Counted from the stretch's first letter, positions 33,742-43,156 are shown. The stretch: DNA of 64,000 nucleotides from CAXXIC01 sp049315325 (GCA_049315325.1 JBMOKJ010000012.1:1-64000); one strand, 5' to 3'. The notes: generated by a model from the sequence alone, not told the origin. Translations and numbers: made by a program.

Positions 33742-36700
33742 ATGAACAAGAAGAATTTTACGTTATTATTCGCTCTGCTTATTGGGCTACACAGTGCTTG
33801 GTCTCAAACCGCTACAAACAGTGAATCTATTTCAAATAGCGTACCCTCATCCTCCCAAAGCATCGTTTCGCGAGTGAGCGCAGCCGTTGCGGCACTGCCA
33901 GCTGCACCTACGGCACTGGTGGCTACCCCATCGGATGTAAGTGTTTCCATCGCTTTCACCCCACCAACAGGTACGATTACCAACTACCAATATTCCATCG
34001 ACAATGGAGCAACCTTCACCGCTTTTTCACCCGTTGACAATGCCAGTCCTGTCGTTATCACGGGTTTAGCATGTGGCACTGTTTACCAGATCAAGTTGAA
34101 AGCCGTCAATTCATCTGGTGCGGGAACAGCCTCAGCCGTAGTGTCTGCCACAACCACCATTGCTGCTCCTACATCTTTAGTGGCTACACCCACCACCACA
34201 AGTGCTTCAATTGCGTTTACTGCGCCATCGGGCACAATGACCAATTATCAATACTCTACCAATGGTGGCACTTCTTATACTGCTTGTTCACCAGCAGTAA
34301 CGGGTAGCCCCATTACCATCTCTGGATTAACCGCCAACACCGCTTACCAAGTGATGCTCAAAGCCCAAAACGCCACGGGTGTGGGAGCTGCTTCAACAGC
34401 ATTAACGGTTACTACACTTCCAGTAGCCCCTACGGCGTTAGTGGCTACGCCCTCCATCAACTCGGTTTCGATTGCCTTCACCAAGCCAGCTGGCACGATC
34501 ACCAACTACCAGTATTCGATTGACAATGGCGCCACCTTCACCGCTTTTTTGCCCGTTGATAACGCCACACCAGTTGTTATTAATGGATTGACAGGAGGAA
34601 CAACCTATCAGGTACAGCTCAGAGCCGTGAACGCATCAGGCGCAGGCACGGCGTCGGCCACAGTTAGTTTTACTACTCTACTTGCTGCACCAACAAATGT
34701 GGTTGCTACTCCCTCATTCAACACCATTTCCCTTGCGTTTACTCCTCCTGCAGGCACCATCACCGATTATTATTATTCACTTGACAATGGTGCAAATTAC
34801 AAGTCTGCGGCAAGCCCAGTAACCTCGAGTCCATTTTTAATCGTGGCATTGTTAACCAATACGACTTATCAGGTTTTGCTAAAAGCCGTAAATTCAGCAG
34901 GGGTAGCAGGTACAGCGACAACGATGATTACCATAAAAACATTGCCATCTGCGCCTACAATCCTTACTTCCACACCGGGAGATGGAAGTGCTTCTATTGC
35001 ATTTACTCCTCCTACGGGCACAGCTGCCATCACCAACTACCAATATTCGATTGATAATGGCGCTACTTTTACCGCTTTGTCGCCAGCTGACAACACCAGC
35101 CCTGTGGTGATTCCCGGATTGTCCAGTGGTGCAACTTATCCTGTGCAACTGAAAGCCGTTAACTCTTCGGGTGCGGGTGTTGCATCGGCAACAGTATATG
35201 CAACGTATTTTGCTGCAGGCTGTTCGGAATTAGCATTCAATGGAAGCAGCAGCTATGTGAACCTTGCAACTGCACCTCCTGTATCCAATACGTTCAGCGT
35301 AGAGGCTTGGATTAGAATTTTAAATAATAATTTATTAGGTTCTATATTTTCGTGGAGCACATCTGCCACGGCTAACACCAATATGCAATTAATCAATTAT
35401 TATGGAAGTCTGGGCATATCATACACCCCTGTATCTGGAAGCGCAAAATATTACTACGGAGCATCAGTTTATACTGAGAGATGGTATCATGTAGCCTATA
35501 CACAAAACGCTACAACCAGTCACTTATACCTCAACGGAGTTCTTGCTTTCACAGGTGTTTCTTGTCCAGTACCTAGTAATTACAACTTTGCCGCCATTGG
35601 TGCTACTATCCTTCAAGACGGGACAAGAACTTCCAATTTTAGTGGCGTAATACAAGATGTGCGGGTGTGGAATGTAGAACGCTCTGCAGCAGATATTTTG
35701 GGGTACAAAGATGCTATTTTATCCGGCTCAGAAACAGGACTCGTGGCTTACTATAAGATGAAAGGTAGCACAACTATCACCAACAGCGCCACAGGAGGAG
35801 CTTACCCTGGAACTAACAATAATTGCACATGGAACAACGCACTAGCTCCTTCATTTAGCTATTTTAATGATTTATCAGATGGAACAACTGGTCAATCGGT
35901 ACGTGTCAATGATCCAATTACACCCATTGTGGCATATTTCGTTGGTCGTGATTTAGCATATCAGTGGTATAGCAATACAACGGCAAGCAATGTGGGTGGA
36001 ACATCGCTAGGATCAGCGAATGGCGCACAAACAAACACCTACACCCCCCAATCTACCACTCCCGGCACCACGTATTATTATTGTGTGGCAGGAAGTTGTT
36101 TTACTGCAACTAGCGATGTAACGCAAGCCTATTGGGTAGATTCGAAAATTCTGGCGCCCACTGCCTTGGTGGCGACTTCTGGTAATGGAAGCGTCTCAGT
36201 TGATTTTAAAGAACCGCCCTCACACATTATCAAAAATTACGAATACACCCTTGACAATGGAGCACATTGGATAAATACAGGTTTTGCTAAAAGCCCAATA
36301 TCAATTACAGGGCTACAAAACTGCACAAACTATTCCATAAAACTGAGGGCTTCGAACGATGCCGGCAAAGGCTACGAATCGGAAGCAGTGATTGGAACTC
36401 CGATAAACGGATTAGCTGCTGGAACCAAATGGACGGCGTATAGCATAGCATCTCACAATTGGTGTTGTCTTACCTATGGCAACGGGTTATACGTGGCATT
36501 AGCCATAGATGGTTCGGCAATGACAAGCCCCGATGCTATTACGTGGACAAACCAGACAGTTCCCCAAGCGAATAATTGGACTTCAATAACCTATGGCAAT
36601 GGATTATTTGTGGGGGTAGCTTCACTTGGTGGCGATCATAGGGTAATCACCAGTCCTGATGGAGTAAACTGGACAGCCCCATCTATAGCATCATCTATAA

Positions 36701-38073
36701 TTAATTGGCGTTCAATAACGTATGGCAATGGGCTTTATGTAGCAGTTTCCTCAAGTGGCTATGGCAATGGAAGAGTATTGACAAGCCGCGATGGAATTAC
36801 TTGGGCGTTAAGAAATGCAGCACAAGCAAACAGCTGGCAATCGGTAGCCTATGGCAATGGATTATTTGTGGCGATATCGAATAGCGGCAACAAGAGGGTA
36901 ATGACCAGTTCCGACGGAATTACATGGACTGCGCGTAGCAGTGCAGACGAATCAGTTTCGTGGCAGTCAGTCACGTATGGCAATGGTCAGTTTGTAGCGG
37001 TTTCTTATGATGGCTCATTGGCTATGACAAGTCCTAATGGGATTAACTGGACAGCCCGTGATTTGTATGGACAATTCAATAGTATTACTTATGGAAATGG
37101 ACAATTTGTGGTTTTAGGTAGTTCAATTAATTCAAGTGCCGATGGTATCAATTGGACACAAAGATATGCAGATTTGAACCAATGGCAATGCGTTACATAT
37201 GGCAAGGATAGGTTTGTGGCAGTATCATCCTCTGGGGATAACAGAGCGATAAGTTCTACATTCGCCGCGCCATACAGTTCTCCAATACTGAATTCAATAA
37301 CTACAGGAGATGCATCCGCTTCGGTTGCTTTTACAGAGGGTGCTAGCAACGGAGGCTCAGCTGTCAGCCATTATCAATACTCTATTGATAATGGAACAAA
37401 CTGGATAACGCCATCACCGGCTGCAATCACAAGCCCATTGCTTATTACAGGATTAACCAACGGTGCTGTCTATCCAATAGCTCTTCGGGCGGTAAACAAT
37501 GAAGGCACTTCGTGCGCATCGAATGTCGTTAGCGCAACTCCTGCTACACTTCCGTCGGCACCTAGCGCGTTGGTAGCTACAGCAGGTATCAGTGAGGTAA
37601 GTGTAGCATTCACGGCAGGAGATAATGGCGGTTCGGATATTATTGATTACACAGTCACGTCAAATCCAGATAACTTAACCCAAATAGGAGCAACTAGTCC
37701 ATTGGTTGTCACAGGACTAACACCTGGCACATACTACACTTTTACCGTTACTGCTCGAAATAGTATAGGAAATAGTTTGGCTAGTGAAGTTTCAAATTCT
37801 GTAACTCCATCTCAAGACATTGTGACAGGATCGACCAACATCAGCAGTGGAAATTTATCAATTACAACGAATGGAAATAGGCAGATTGTGATAAATGGAT
37901 TGCTAAAAGGCGAATCAACAATAACAGTTTACAATCAACTCGGTCAGTCACTCATTTGTAAAAACCTGACTTCCACAACGAAAGTTTTGGATAACAAATT
38001 ACCAATCGGCTTGTATATTATCACTGTAACCAATGCTGGCAAAAGTGTGAAAACTAAATTGATAATCAAATAG
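33742..38073 (+). CDS. Giant secreted protein: FN3 repeats, LamG-like domain, beta-propeller repeats, T9SS end
   Basis: About 1443 residues from the ATG at 33742, chosen because it opens a clean signal peptide (MNKKNFTLLFALLIGLHSAWSQ); an in-frame ATG at 33652 would add 30 residues. Five fibronectin type III-like repeats (PTALVATPS..SIAFTPP..YQYSIDNGATFT) are followed by a LamG/concanavalin-like domain (LAFNGSSSYVNLAT, FSVEAWIRI, IQDVRVWNVERSAADIL) and another FN3-like unit. Seven repeats of the form W-x-S-ITYGNGLFVAVS..TSPDGITWT, likely a seven-bladed propeller, come next. Two more FN3 units and a C-terminal sorting-like domain (LPIGLYIITVTNAGKSVKTKLIIK) end the protein. It is probably surface-exposed adhesin or glycan-binding. 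A strong terminator follows. Confidence 0.8.
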   Translation: MNKKNFTLLFALLIGLHSAWSQTATNSESISNSVPSSSQSIVSRVSAAVAALPAAPTALVATPSDVSVSIAFTPPTGTITNYQYSIDNGATFTAFSPVDNASPVVITGLACGTVYQIKLKAVNSSGAGTASAVVSATTTIAAPTSLVATPTTTSASIAFTAPSGTMTNYQYSTNGGTSYTACSPAVTGSPITISGLTANTAYQVMLKAQNATGVGAASTALTVTTLPVAPTALVATPSINSVSIAFTKPAGTITNYQYSIDNGATFTAFLPVDNATPVVINGLTGGTTYQVQLRAVNASGAGTASATVSFTTLLAAPTNVVATPSFNTISLAFTPPAGTITDYYYSLDNGANYKSAASPVTSSPFLIVALLTNTTYQVLLKAVNSAGVAGTATTMITIKTLPSAPTILTSTPGDGSASIAFTPPTGTAAITNYQYSIDNGATFTALSPADNTSPVVIPGLSSGATYPVQLKAVNSSGAGVASATVYATYFAAGCSELAFNGSSSYVNLATAPPVSNTFSVEAWIRILNNNLLGSIFSWSTSATANTNMQLINYYGSLGISYTPVSGSAKYYYGASVYTERWYHVAYTQNATTSHLYLNGVLAFTGVSCPVPSNYNFAAIGATILQDGTRTSNFSGVIQDVRVWNVERSAADILGYKDAILSGSETGLVAYYKMKGSTTITNSATGGAYPGTNNNCTWNNALAPSFSYFNDLSDGTTGQSVRVNDPITPIVAYFVGRDLAYQWYSNTTASNVGGTSLGSANGAQTNTYTPQSTTPGTTYYYCVAGSCFTATSDVTQAYWVDSKILAPTALVATSGNGSVSVDFKEPPSHIIKNYEYTLDNGAHWINTGFAKSPISITGLQNCTNYSIKLRASNDAGKGYESEAVIGTPINGLAAGTKWTAYSIASHNWCCLTYGNGLYVALAIDGSAMTSPDAITWTNQTVPQANNWTSITYGNGLFVGVASLGGDHRVITSPDGVNWTAPSIASSIINWRSITYGNGLYVAVSSSGYGNGRVLTSRDGITWALRNAAQANSWQSVAYGNGLFVAISNSGNKRVMTSSDGITWTARSSADESVSWQSVTYGNGQFVAVSYDGSLAMTSPNGINWTARDLYGQFNSITYGNGQFVVLGSSINSSADGINWTQRYADLNQWQCVTYGKDRFVAVSSSGDNRAISSTFAAPYSSPILNSITTGDASASVAFTEGASNGGSAVSHYQYSIDNGTNWITPSPAAITSPLLITGLTNGAVYPIALRAVNNEGTSCASNVVSATPATLPSAPSALVATAGISEVSVAFTAGDNGGSDIIDYTVTSNPDNLTQIGATSPLVVTGLTPGTYYTFTVTARNSIGNSLASEVSNSVTPSQDIVTGSTNISSGNLSITTNGNRQIVINGLLKGESTITVYNQLGQSLICKNLTSTTKVLDNKLPIGLYIITVTNAGKSVKTKLIIK
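33895..35215 (+). repeat. Five tandem FN3-like coding repeats
   Basis: Units of about 260 bases share CAATATTC(C/G)AT(C/T)GACAATGG and related blocks encoding NYQYSIDNGATFTA. High nucleotide similarity between units 1, 3 and 5 suggests recent expansion or gene conversion. Confidence 0.65.
36420..37267 (+). repeat. Seven tandem propeller-blade coding repeats
   Basis: Seven units of about 120 bases are each centred on a TATGGCAATGG-type block (YGNG) followed by F/Y-V-A-V-S and then TSxDGxxWT. Seven copies fit one closed seven-bladed propeller. Confidence 0.65.
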
Positions 38074-38098
38074 AGCACGATTTATTTTTATGGTTTAA

Positions 38099-38141
38099 TA
38101 AAATAGCCCCGACGTCCAAAGGATGTTGGGGCTATTTTATT
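38099..38141 (+). terminator. Strong terminator after the giant surface protein
   Basis: AAATAGCCCCGACGTCC (38101-38117) pairs with GGATGTTGGGGCTATTT (38121-38137) around a 3-nt loop, with flanking A and T tracts. It can work on both strands. Confidence 0.8.
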
Positions 38142-38283
38142 ATTTATTTTGATCTGTTCTTTACCATGATTTCGTCCATACGGAACTATAGCCATTAGCT
38201 GCAAAGCATCGGTATTATGACAATCTACCAGTTACAAGTTGTATCAAAATCCCATCGGAGTGACATTATTATGAGGTGTTATT

Positions 38284-40635
38284 TTACCAGACATCAATGA
38301 CAATCAATGCCGCATTAAAGTATTCCCAACCAGTCAGGTCACTCGTGTTTGCAATAGGTGATTGAGTGTATCGCCAAGTCCTAACGCCAGATGTTTCATC
38401 AGGCAAAATAAGACTTCCCATTAGTTTTCGCTCTGGTTTGATTGCGTTTTCCCGTTCACAGTATGCAATCAATCCATTGTGTTTGTTGTGTGCTTCGGGG
38501 TCGCTCATTCTGGTTTTGGTATCGAACAAAGCCAATACACCAGTTTTAAATTTCACAATAAAGTCAACATAAAACAAAGAATCTGCTCCATTGGCATCTA
38601 CATACGGTATAGCAAAATGTTCTTTTCCTTTGTCGCCATTTTTGTACCACCATTCAATGTATTCTGCCTTATATTCTAGTTCTGATGCAAATGTTTTCTC
38701 AGGATTTGAAGCGTTCTTTGCTTCATAAAAAGGTAGTAAGGCATGGTATTCTACAACTTCTTTTTTAGTGAAAATCTCAGGATAATCACGTTCTTCGGGC
38801 ACTTCCCAACTGCTTTCTTCCACGCGAGTGTGCTTGTTGCCTCTTTCTTTTTGCCAAATATCGTAATTCTCCAGCGACGAATTGATAAGTTCTATCAGTT
38901 GCACTTGGTTGCCAGTATAAAGCAATAGTTTTCGGGTTTTAAATTCATCGAAGCCCAAATAATACTCCATAAAATGAATCAACGTCGAACGCATTGTTTT
39001 CCAACTCTTCGACTTATTCAATTGTGTTATCACATTGTAGCAAAAGCGGTCAAACATATCGCTGAGCTCAGACTGTGTTTTGGCAAAGCGCTTCAAATGG
39101 TCGCCATCGACAGTGATAGAATTCACTTCGTACACATCTATCAACAAGTCAGAAACTATTGAAATTTCAATGTCCTGCACATTCAGATTCCACGACTTTG
39201 ATTCAAAAATAGCCCTGTTTGTTCTCTTTTGTTGTTGTATTTCTGCCTCTTCGTGTTGATTAAATAGCGTTTGTTCGGCAATTTGCGCTACACCGTATCG
39301 TTTTTCAACCTGATGGAAGAATATCCGCTCAAAGTTGGGCAGCAAATACCCCGGTGTGGCGCGGTCATTCACCTTGAAAGAGCTGACCAACGGCTCATAC
39401 ACGAAACAATCTTTCCTTCGGGCAAGTTGCATACTGAAATAGTCCAAATCGTCGGCAACAATCTGTATCACTTTGTTTTGAAGATTGGTATAGACATACC
39501 CAAAGTTCAGCAATTCATTGTCGTAATGCTTTTGCTGTGGCATTCGGAGTATGCGCCCCACGGTTTGAATCCCAAATGTGGGATTGCCTATTTCCCTAAA
39601 TATGATTAACACTGCTGCCCGTGGACAATCCCATCCCTGCGAGATAGCCTGCTTGAAAATCAACACCTTTTGCATGGCATTGGGTCGTTCAATATCGTCA
39701 AGATTTATTTTATCCTTGCTGTCTGACAGCCATACGGATAGTAAATTGTTTTGCGTAGTAATGCCAAATTCCGTGTCCAAAAACGCCTCCATGTAATCGC
39801 GTTTGGTGCAGTCATCTTCGGTCAATGTAGCTTTGTCCGATGGCAACTGAATGAGCAACAGCGGATTAATATCAACGCCCGCATCCTGATACGCTTTGGC
39901 AATTTCATCACGTTTGCGCATGGCTTTGCGCAGCAGGTGGAGTTCGAGAGCCTGACCACGTTGTTCGTCTTCCGACAAATCAATGTTCAGCCGCACCCCT
40001 TTTTTTATCATTTGGGCAGCTACCACTTTCTGACGTGAGATAACTACGTTCATATCCGGCTGATTGTTGGGCGTAGCCGTCACCGAGATTTCAATTTTTG
40101 CATCAATAAGCTTCAAAACCTTTTTGGCTTGTTCGCCAGTAAATGCCGATAGATGCGCTTCATCGATAATCACCACTATTTCTGTGCCTGACGTTGCTGT
40201 GCGCTGTATCAGTGTGTCGAGGTTGTAGTTTTGTTCATTCTCTTTGCGAAAAGTGTTTTTCTCTTTATCCACACTGCTCCAATTGATGAAAAGCAAATCT
40301 TTGGCTTGCAATTCTGTCTCGCCCGAAAGGTCGTCAATCTGCAAGGTTTTCAAATCGTTCAATTCGCTGTAGAAACCTTTCAGCGCAGCATAGCTCTGCA
40401 AGTGAAGTGTGTTTGGAGCCAACCAGATAAACGCCACATCGCGCGGCAAGTTGGGACGCAAGGTCAACTCTTGCACCAATTGCGAAAGATAAGCCGCCAT
40501 CGTAACCGTTTTGCCTGCTCCTGTTGGGGCTTTCAGCAACATCTGAATCCTGAGGTTGGGCATTTGCAACGCATCGCAAGTATATTCTATCAACCGCTCA
40601 ACGGCTTTTTCTTGGTACTCTTTTAGAATGTGCAT
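38284..40635 (-). CDS. Type III restriction enzyme, Res subunit
   Basis: The 783-residue protein has an N-terminal SF2 translocase: Walker A LLKAPTGAGKTVTMAAYL, DEAH box VVIIDEAHLSAF, motif III SVTATPN, and the late motif TVGRILRMPQ. A helicase domain 2 marker is VLIFKQAISQGWDCPRA. The C-terminal part carries a PD-(D/E)xK-like segment (FYVDFIVKFKTGVLALFDTKTR), the expected nuclease. Type III Res cuts only in complex with Mod. It lies downstream of mod on the same strand, with a hairpin-rich spacer of 175 bases. The length is at the short end for Res (usually 850-1000). Confidence 0.88.
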   Translation of the reverse strand: MHILKEYQEKAVERLIEYTCDALQMPNLRIQMLLKAPTGAGKTVTMAAYLSQLVQELTLRPNLPRDVAFIWLAPNTLHLQSYAALKGFYSELNDLKTLQIDDLSGETELQAKDLLFINWSSVDKEKNTFRKENEQNYNLDTLIQRTATSGTEIVVIIDEAHLSAFTGEQAKKVLKLIDAKIEISVTATPNNQPDMNVVISRQKVVAAQMIKKGVRLNIDLSEDEQRGQALELHLLRKAMRKRDEIAKAYQDAGVDINPLLLIQLPSDKATLTEDDCTKRDYMEAFLDTEFGITTQNNLLSVWLSDSKDKINLDDIERPNAMQKVLIFKQAISQGWDCPRAAVLIIFREIGNPTFGIQTVGRILRMPQQKHYDNELLNFGYVYTNLQNKVIQIVADDLDYFSMQLARRKDCFVYEPLVSSFKVNDRATPGYLLPNFERIFFHQVEKRYGVAQIAEQTLFNQHEEAEIQQQKRTNRAIFESKSWNLNVQDIEISIVSDLLIDVYEVNSITVDGDHLKRFAKTQSELSDMFDRFCYNVITQLNKSKSWKTMRSTLIHFMEYYLGFDEFKTRKLLLYTGNQVQLIELINSSLENYDIWQKERGNKHTRVEESSWEVPEERDYPEIFTKKEVVEYHALLPFYEAKNASNPEKTFASELEYKAEYIEWWYKNGDKGKEHFAIPYVDANGADSLFYVDFIVKFKTGVLALFDTKTRMSDPEAHNKHNGLIAYCERENAIKPERKLMGSLILPDETSGVRTWRYTQSPIANTSDLTGWEYFNAALIVIDVW

Positions 40636-40660
40636 TTGTTTTATTCCATTTTATCAATTG

Positions 40661-40785
40661 CCGTCCCATTTATGGGACGGATAAATTGGTTATTCAGATT
40701 GGCTTTAGCCAAATAGTTTTTTTTAATCAGATTTGGCTAAAGCCATGAGGATGATTAACCTTGAATCCACCCCATAAATGGGGTG
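40661..40785. repeat. Four palindromes between mod and res
   Basis: In order: CCGTCCCATTTATGGGACGG (40661-40680), ATTGGCTTTAGCCAAAT (40698-40714), ATTTGGCTAAAGCCAT (40731-40746) and CACCCCATAAATGGGGTG (40768-40785). The two inner ones are also complementary to each other, and the two outer ones share CCCAT..ATGGG. The arrangement is therefore a nested inverted repeat, as in a small non-autonomous element. Confidence 0.65.
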
Positions 40786-40810
40786 ACAATTCAAAGGGTG
40801 ACAATTGAAA

Positions 40811-42796
40811 TCACTCATTTTCATTCTCGACTAATGCTTGAGACTCGAAAAAACTAACTGGTGGTTTTTTGTCCAATTTCAAGGTGCGGAATGTGGCGCG
40901 ATAGGCATTGTATAGGGCATCTGGCAACGGCACTGCATCTATCCTGTCGGCAACAGCGTAGAAATCATCTACTATAATTTCTGTTTCGTGCCCAAAGGCG
41001 TAAATCTTCACCTTATCAGTCAAATCGGTGCGAGCTGCTATCCAATTGCTCAACAATTCGGTGTTTTCTATTTGGGTGCGACTGTGGTAAATCACCACCA
41101 TATATTTGCCTCGCTCGTTGCTATGGATGCTACATTTGGCGCAGTCGAAACCTTCTGTTTCGGTAATGTCGAGGTAACACGCTTCTTTTATTTGTAGCAG
41201 ATTGGTGGACAATACGGTTAGTTTTCGGCGGTTGACTTCCGTCTTTGCGCTATCCACAAAATCGACCTGATAGTAGCGTAGGTTGTTGTTTTTCAATCCT
41301 TCCACCCATGTCCCTTTGGCATTGGTGTAGCCTTGTATCACTCGGCGATTACGCTCATAAGTTACCTCTTCGCAGATATTGTTTTCATTGTTCGTGACCA
41401 AAATACATTGGCGATTGCCACCGTCTTCTGCATTCAGTTGCATCGTGGCGTGAAGTGTTGTGCCTGATCCTGCGAAGAAGTCGAGGATAGTGGAGTTTTT
41501 ATTTGTTGACAATGAAAATATTTTCTTAATTAGCCTTACCACTTTAGGCGTTTGAAATAAGTTTTCTGGTAAAATCTGTATTAATTCTTGTTTACCTTCT
41601 TGATTGTCACCTACATCTTTTCTAAACCAAATGGTCATAGGTGTAACACCTTGTTTTACCTCTGTCAAAAAACGTTTTAATGCTGGAATGTTATCTCCGT
41701 TTGGTCCAAACCAAATTCGATTATCATCAATAAATTCTTGCATTCTCACTTTATTAGTCATCCAACAGCGTCCAGCAGGAAGTTTAGCAATTCTACCCGA
41801 AGGAGTTGTGATTGGATAGTCATAATCCGCGGAATATGTTTTTACAGACAAATCACTCATTTTCCAAACTCCACGAGGATCATTATCTGGATTTTTATAT
41901 CTTGCATTTTGCTCATCGGTTCTTAAAAGAAGATTTGGTCTCCAGTTTTCTTTGTTTTTTGCATAAACTAGAATGTAATCATGATTTGCACTAAACCATT
42001 TAGCATCGTTTTGTGGTGAGTATTTTTTTTCCCAAATTACATCTGCTACAAAATTATCAATACCTAAAATTTCATCACACAACATCTTCAACTGTGCCTG
42101 TTCATTATCATCAATCGAAATAAAAATCACCCCTTTGTCGCTCAATAAGCGTTTTGCAATTTTCAATCGTTTGTGCATAAACGAAAGCCATTTGCTGTGG
42201 CGGTAGCTATCTTCTTTATCGACAAACGTATCGTTGTATTTAAAATCCTTATTTCCAGTATTATATGGCGGATCTATATAAATGACATCTATCCGTCCTT
42301 CGTGTGTAAAACTCAATGCAGTAAGTGCGTGGAGGTTATCGCCTTCAATTAGAATGTGGTTGGGAGTCCCACCCGACCGCCCCAAGGGAGAGGAGTAAGA
42401 AACATCCTCCATCTGCCCATCCAAAGGAGTGGAGACAGACGCAGTTTCTATTTCATTGGGTTCTTCTTCAAAAAGTAAAGTTTGGGCATTAGCCATTTCG
42501 TGCGTCAGCTCTTGCCCCCTCCCCTTGGGGGAGGGTTGGGGTGGGGTCTCGTTTATTATTCTCCGCTCCACCACTTCGCGCAATACCGGCAATTTGGTGC
42601 GCAACAATTCTTCCGCCGCTTCGGGTTTATCTTCCCAAATCAAGCCGTATCTCTTGGTTTCGTTGAGCAGTTTCACCAGTTCGGCTCGCTCGGCATCGGT
42701 CAGTCCGTCGAGCTGTTTTATTTTGGCAAGTAGCTCTTTTTTGAATTTCTTTGGGGTGATATCAGGTTGAGGAGCGAGAGAAGAAAGGTCAGCCAT
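40811..42796 (-). CDS. Type III restriction-modification adenine methyltransferase, Mod subunit
   Basis: About 661 residues from the ATG at 42796 (MADLSSLAPQPD); an in-frame GTG at 42859 would add 21 residues but lies right after a T tract and is less likely. Beta-class N6-adenine methyltransferase order: motif IV DVIYIDPPYNTGNKDFKYND precedes motif I TTILDFFAGSGTTLHATMQLN, with the variable recognition region between them. The N-terminal part has a Mod-type helical lead and a segment with PPQPSPKGRGQ and SPLGRSGGTPN. These are translated GC-rich repeats (see 42362-42395 and 42514-42548), absent from the usual family pattern. Mod recognises and methylates the site and guides Res. Confidence 0.9.
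   Translation of the reverse strand: MADLSSLAPQPDITPKKFKKELLAKIKQLDGLTDAERAELVKLLNETKRYGLIWEDKPEAAEELLRTKLPVLREVVERRIINETPPQPSPKGRGQELTHEMANAQTLLFEEEPNEIETASVSTPLDGQMEDVSYSSPLGRSGGTPNHILIEGDNLHALTALSFTHEGRIDVIYIDPPYNTGNKDFKYNDTFVDKEDSYRHSKWLSFMHKRLKIAKRLLSDKGVIFISIDDNEQAQLKMLCDEILGIDNFVADVIWEKKYSPQNDAKWFSANHDYILVYAKNKENWRPNLLLRTDEQNARYKNPDNDPRGVWKMSDLSVKTYSADYDYPITTPSGRIAKLPAGRCWMTNKVRMQEFIDDNRIWFGPNGDNIPALKRFLTEVKQGVTPMTIWFRKDVGDNQEGKQELIQILPENLFQTPKVVRLIKKIFSLSTNKNSTILDFFAGSGTTLHATMQLNAEDGGNRQCILVTNNENNICEEVTYERNRRVIQGYTNAKGTWVEGLKNNNLRYYQVDFVDSAKTEVNRRKLTVLSTNLLQIKEACYLDITETEGFDCAKCSIHSNERGKYMVVIYHSRTQIENTELLSNWIAARTDLTDKVKIYAFGHETEIIVDDFYAVADRIDAVPLPDALYNAYRATFRTLKLDKKPPVSFFESQALVENENE
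42362..42395. repeat. GC-rich repeat inside mod, unit B
   Basis: The stretch from GGAGTCCCACC to GGGAGAGGAG encodes SSPLGRSGGTP on the minus strand. Base composition jumps from about 40% GC around it to well over 60%. It has the look of short GC-rich intergenic repeats in Bacteroidota (CTTGGGGCGGTCGGGTGGG form). Confidence 0.6.
42514..42548. repeat. GC-rich repeat inside mod, unit A
   Basis: The stretch GCCCCCTCCCCTTGGGGGAG followed by GGTTGGGGTGGGGTC is a GC-rich imperfect palindrome. On the minus strand it encodes TPPQPSPKGRGQ. The same motif, read in other frames, is a well-known type of dispersed repeat in Bacteroidota. Confidence 0.65.
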
Positions 42797-42859
42797 TGGT
42801 GTGGATTTTGAATTTATGGTTTTTATGATATTCCACAAATTGCTCAAGGACTTATCCAC

Positions 42860-43012
42860 AAAAAAAGCGTGAGCAGAATCCTTATTTACACCCGAGGCCT
42901 CGCATGCCTACACAGAATTAATAAGTCAAAAGCCCACGCCGTTTGGCGTGAGCATTTTGCTCATTGAATCTAATTCTGTGTTCGTTTAAGGAAGTTGCGA
43001 GTTTCGGGTGTA
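42860..43012 (-). ncRNA. Candidate structured leader RNA upstream of mod
   Basis: Nested perfect stems: TACACCCGA (42887-42895)/TCGGGTGTA (43004-43012), CTCGCA (42899-42904)/TGCGAG (42996-43001), ACACAGAATTA (42910-42920)/TAATTCTGTGT (42971-42981). Inside are an apical hairpin CACGCC-GTTT-GGCGTG (42935-42950) and an overlapping TGAGCA/TGCTCA hairpin (42949-42963). Read on the minus strand, GCTCACGC occurs twice: inside the apical region and at 42874-42867, where it is followed by seven Ts. GGCGTGGGC could pair with either copy, a terminator/antiterminator-like choice. A -7 box at 43100-43093 would place the whole element in the mod 5' leader. It could instead be a small RNA or the core of a mobile element. 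I do not recognise it as a known RNA family. Confidence 0.55.
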
Positions 43013-43092
43013 CGAACAATAGCAGAATGCTATATTAATATGTTGAAAATTTGATTACTGTCTGTTTTTGTTGTTAGTTTTTGATTGAATTG

Positions 43093-43100
43093 CAAATATA
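43093..43100 (-). promoter_or_regulatory. -7 box upstream of the mod leader
   Basis: TATATTTG on the minus strand fits TAnnTTTG. The -33 partner is weak. Transcription from here would give a leader of about 290 bases before the mod ATG. Confidence 0.4.
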
Positions 43101-43156
43101 CAAAATTTATTTAGCATTTGAATAAATTCAAAATCAAGCAAATCGGACGTGGCGAT

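Noticed and set aside
36420..37267. CRISPR-like spacing of repeats
   Set aside because: The repeats are in frame, diverged, and encode propeller blades; no short identical repeats with unique spacers occur anywhere in the window.
42797..42859. GTG start of mod at 42859
   Set aside because: It follows a seven-T run and the structured leader directly; the ATG at 42796 is the more natural start. It cannot be fully excluded.
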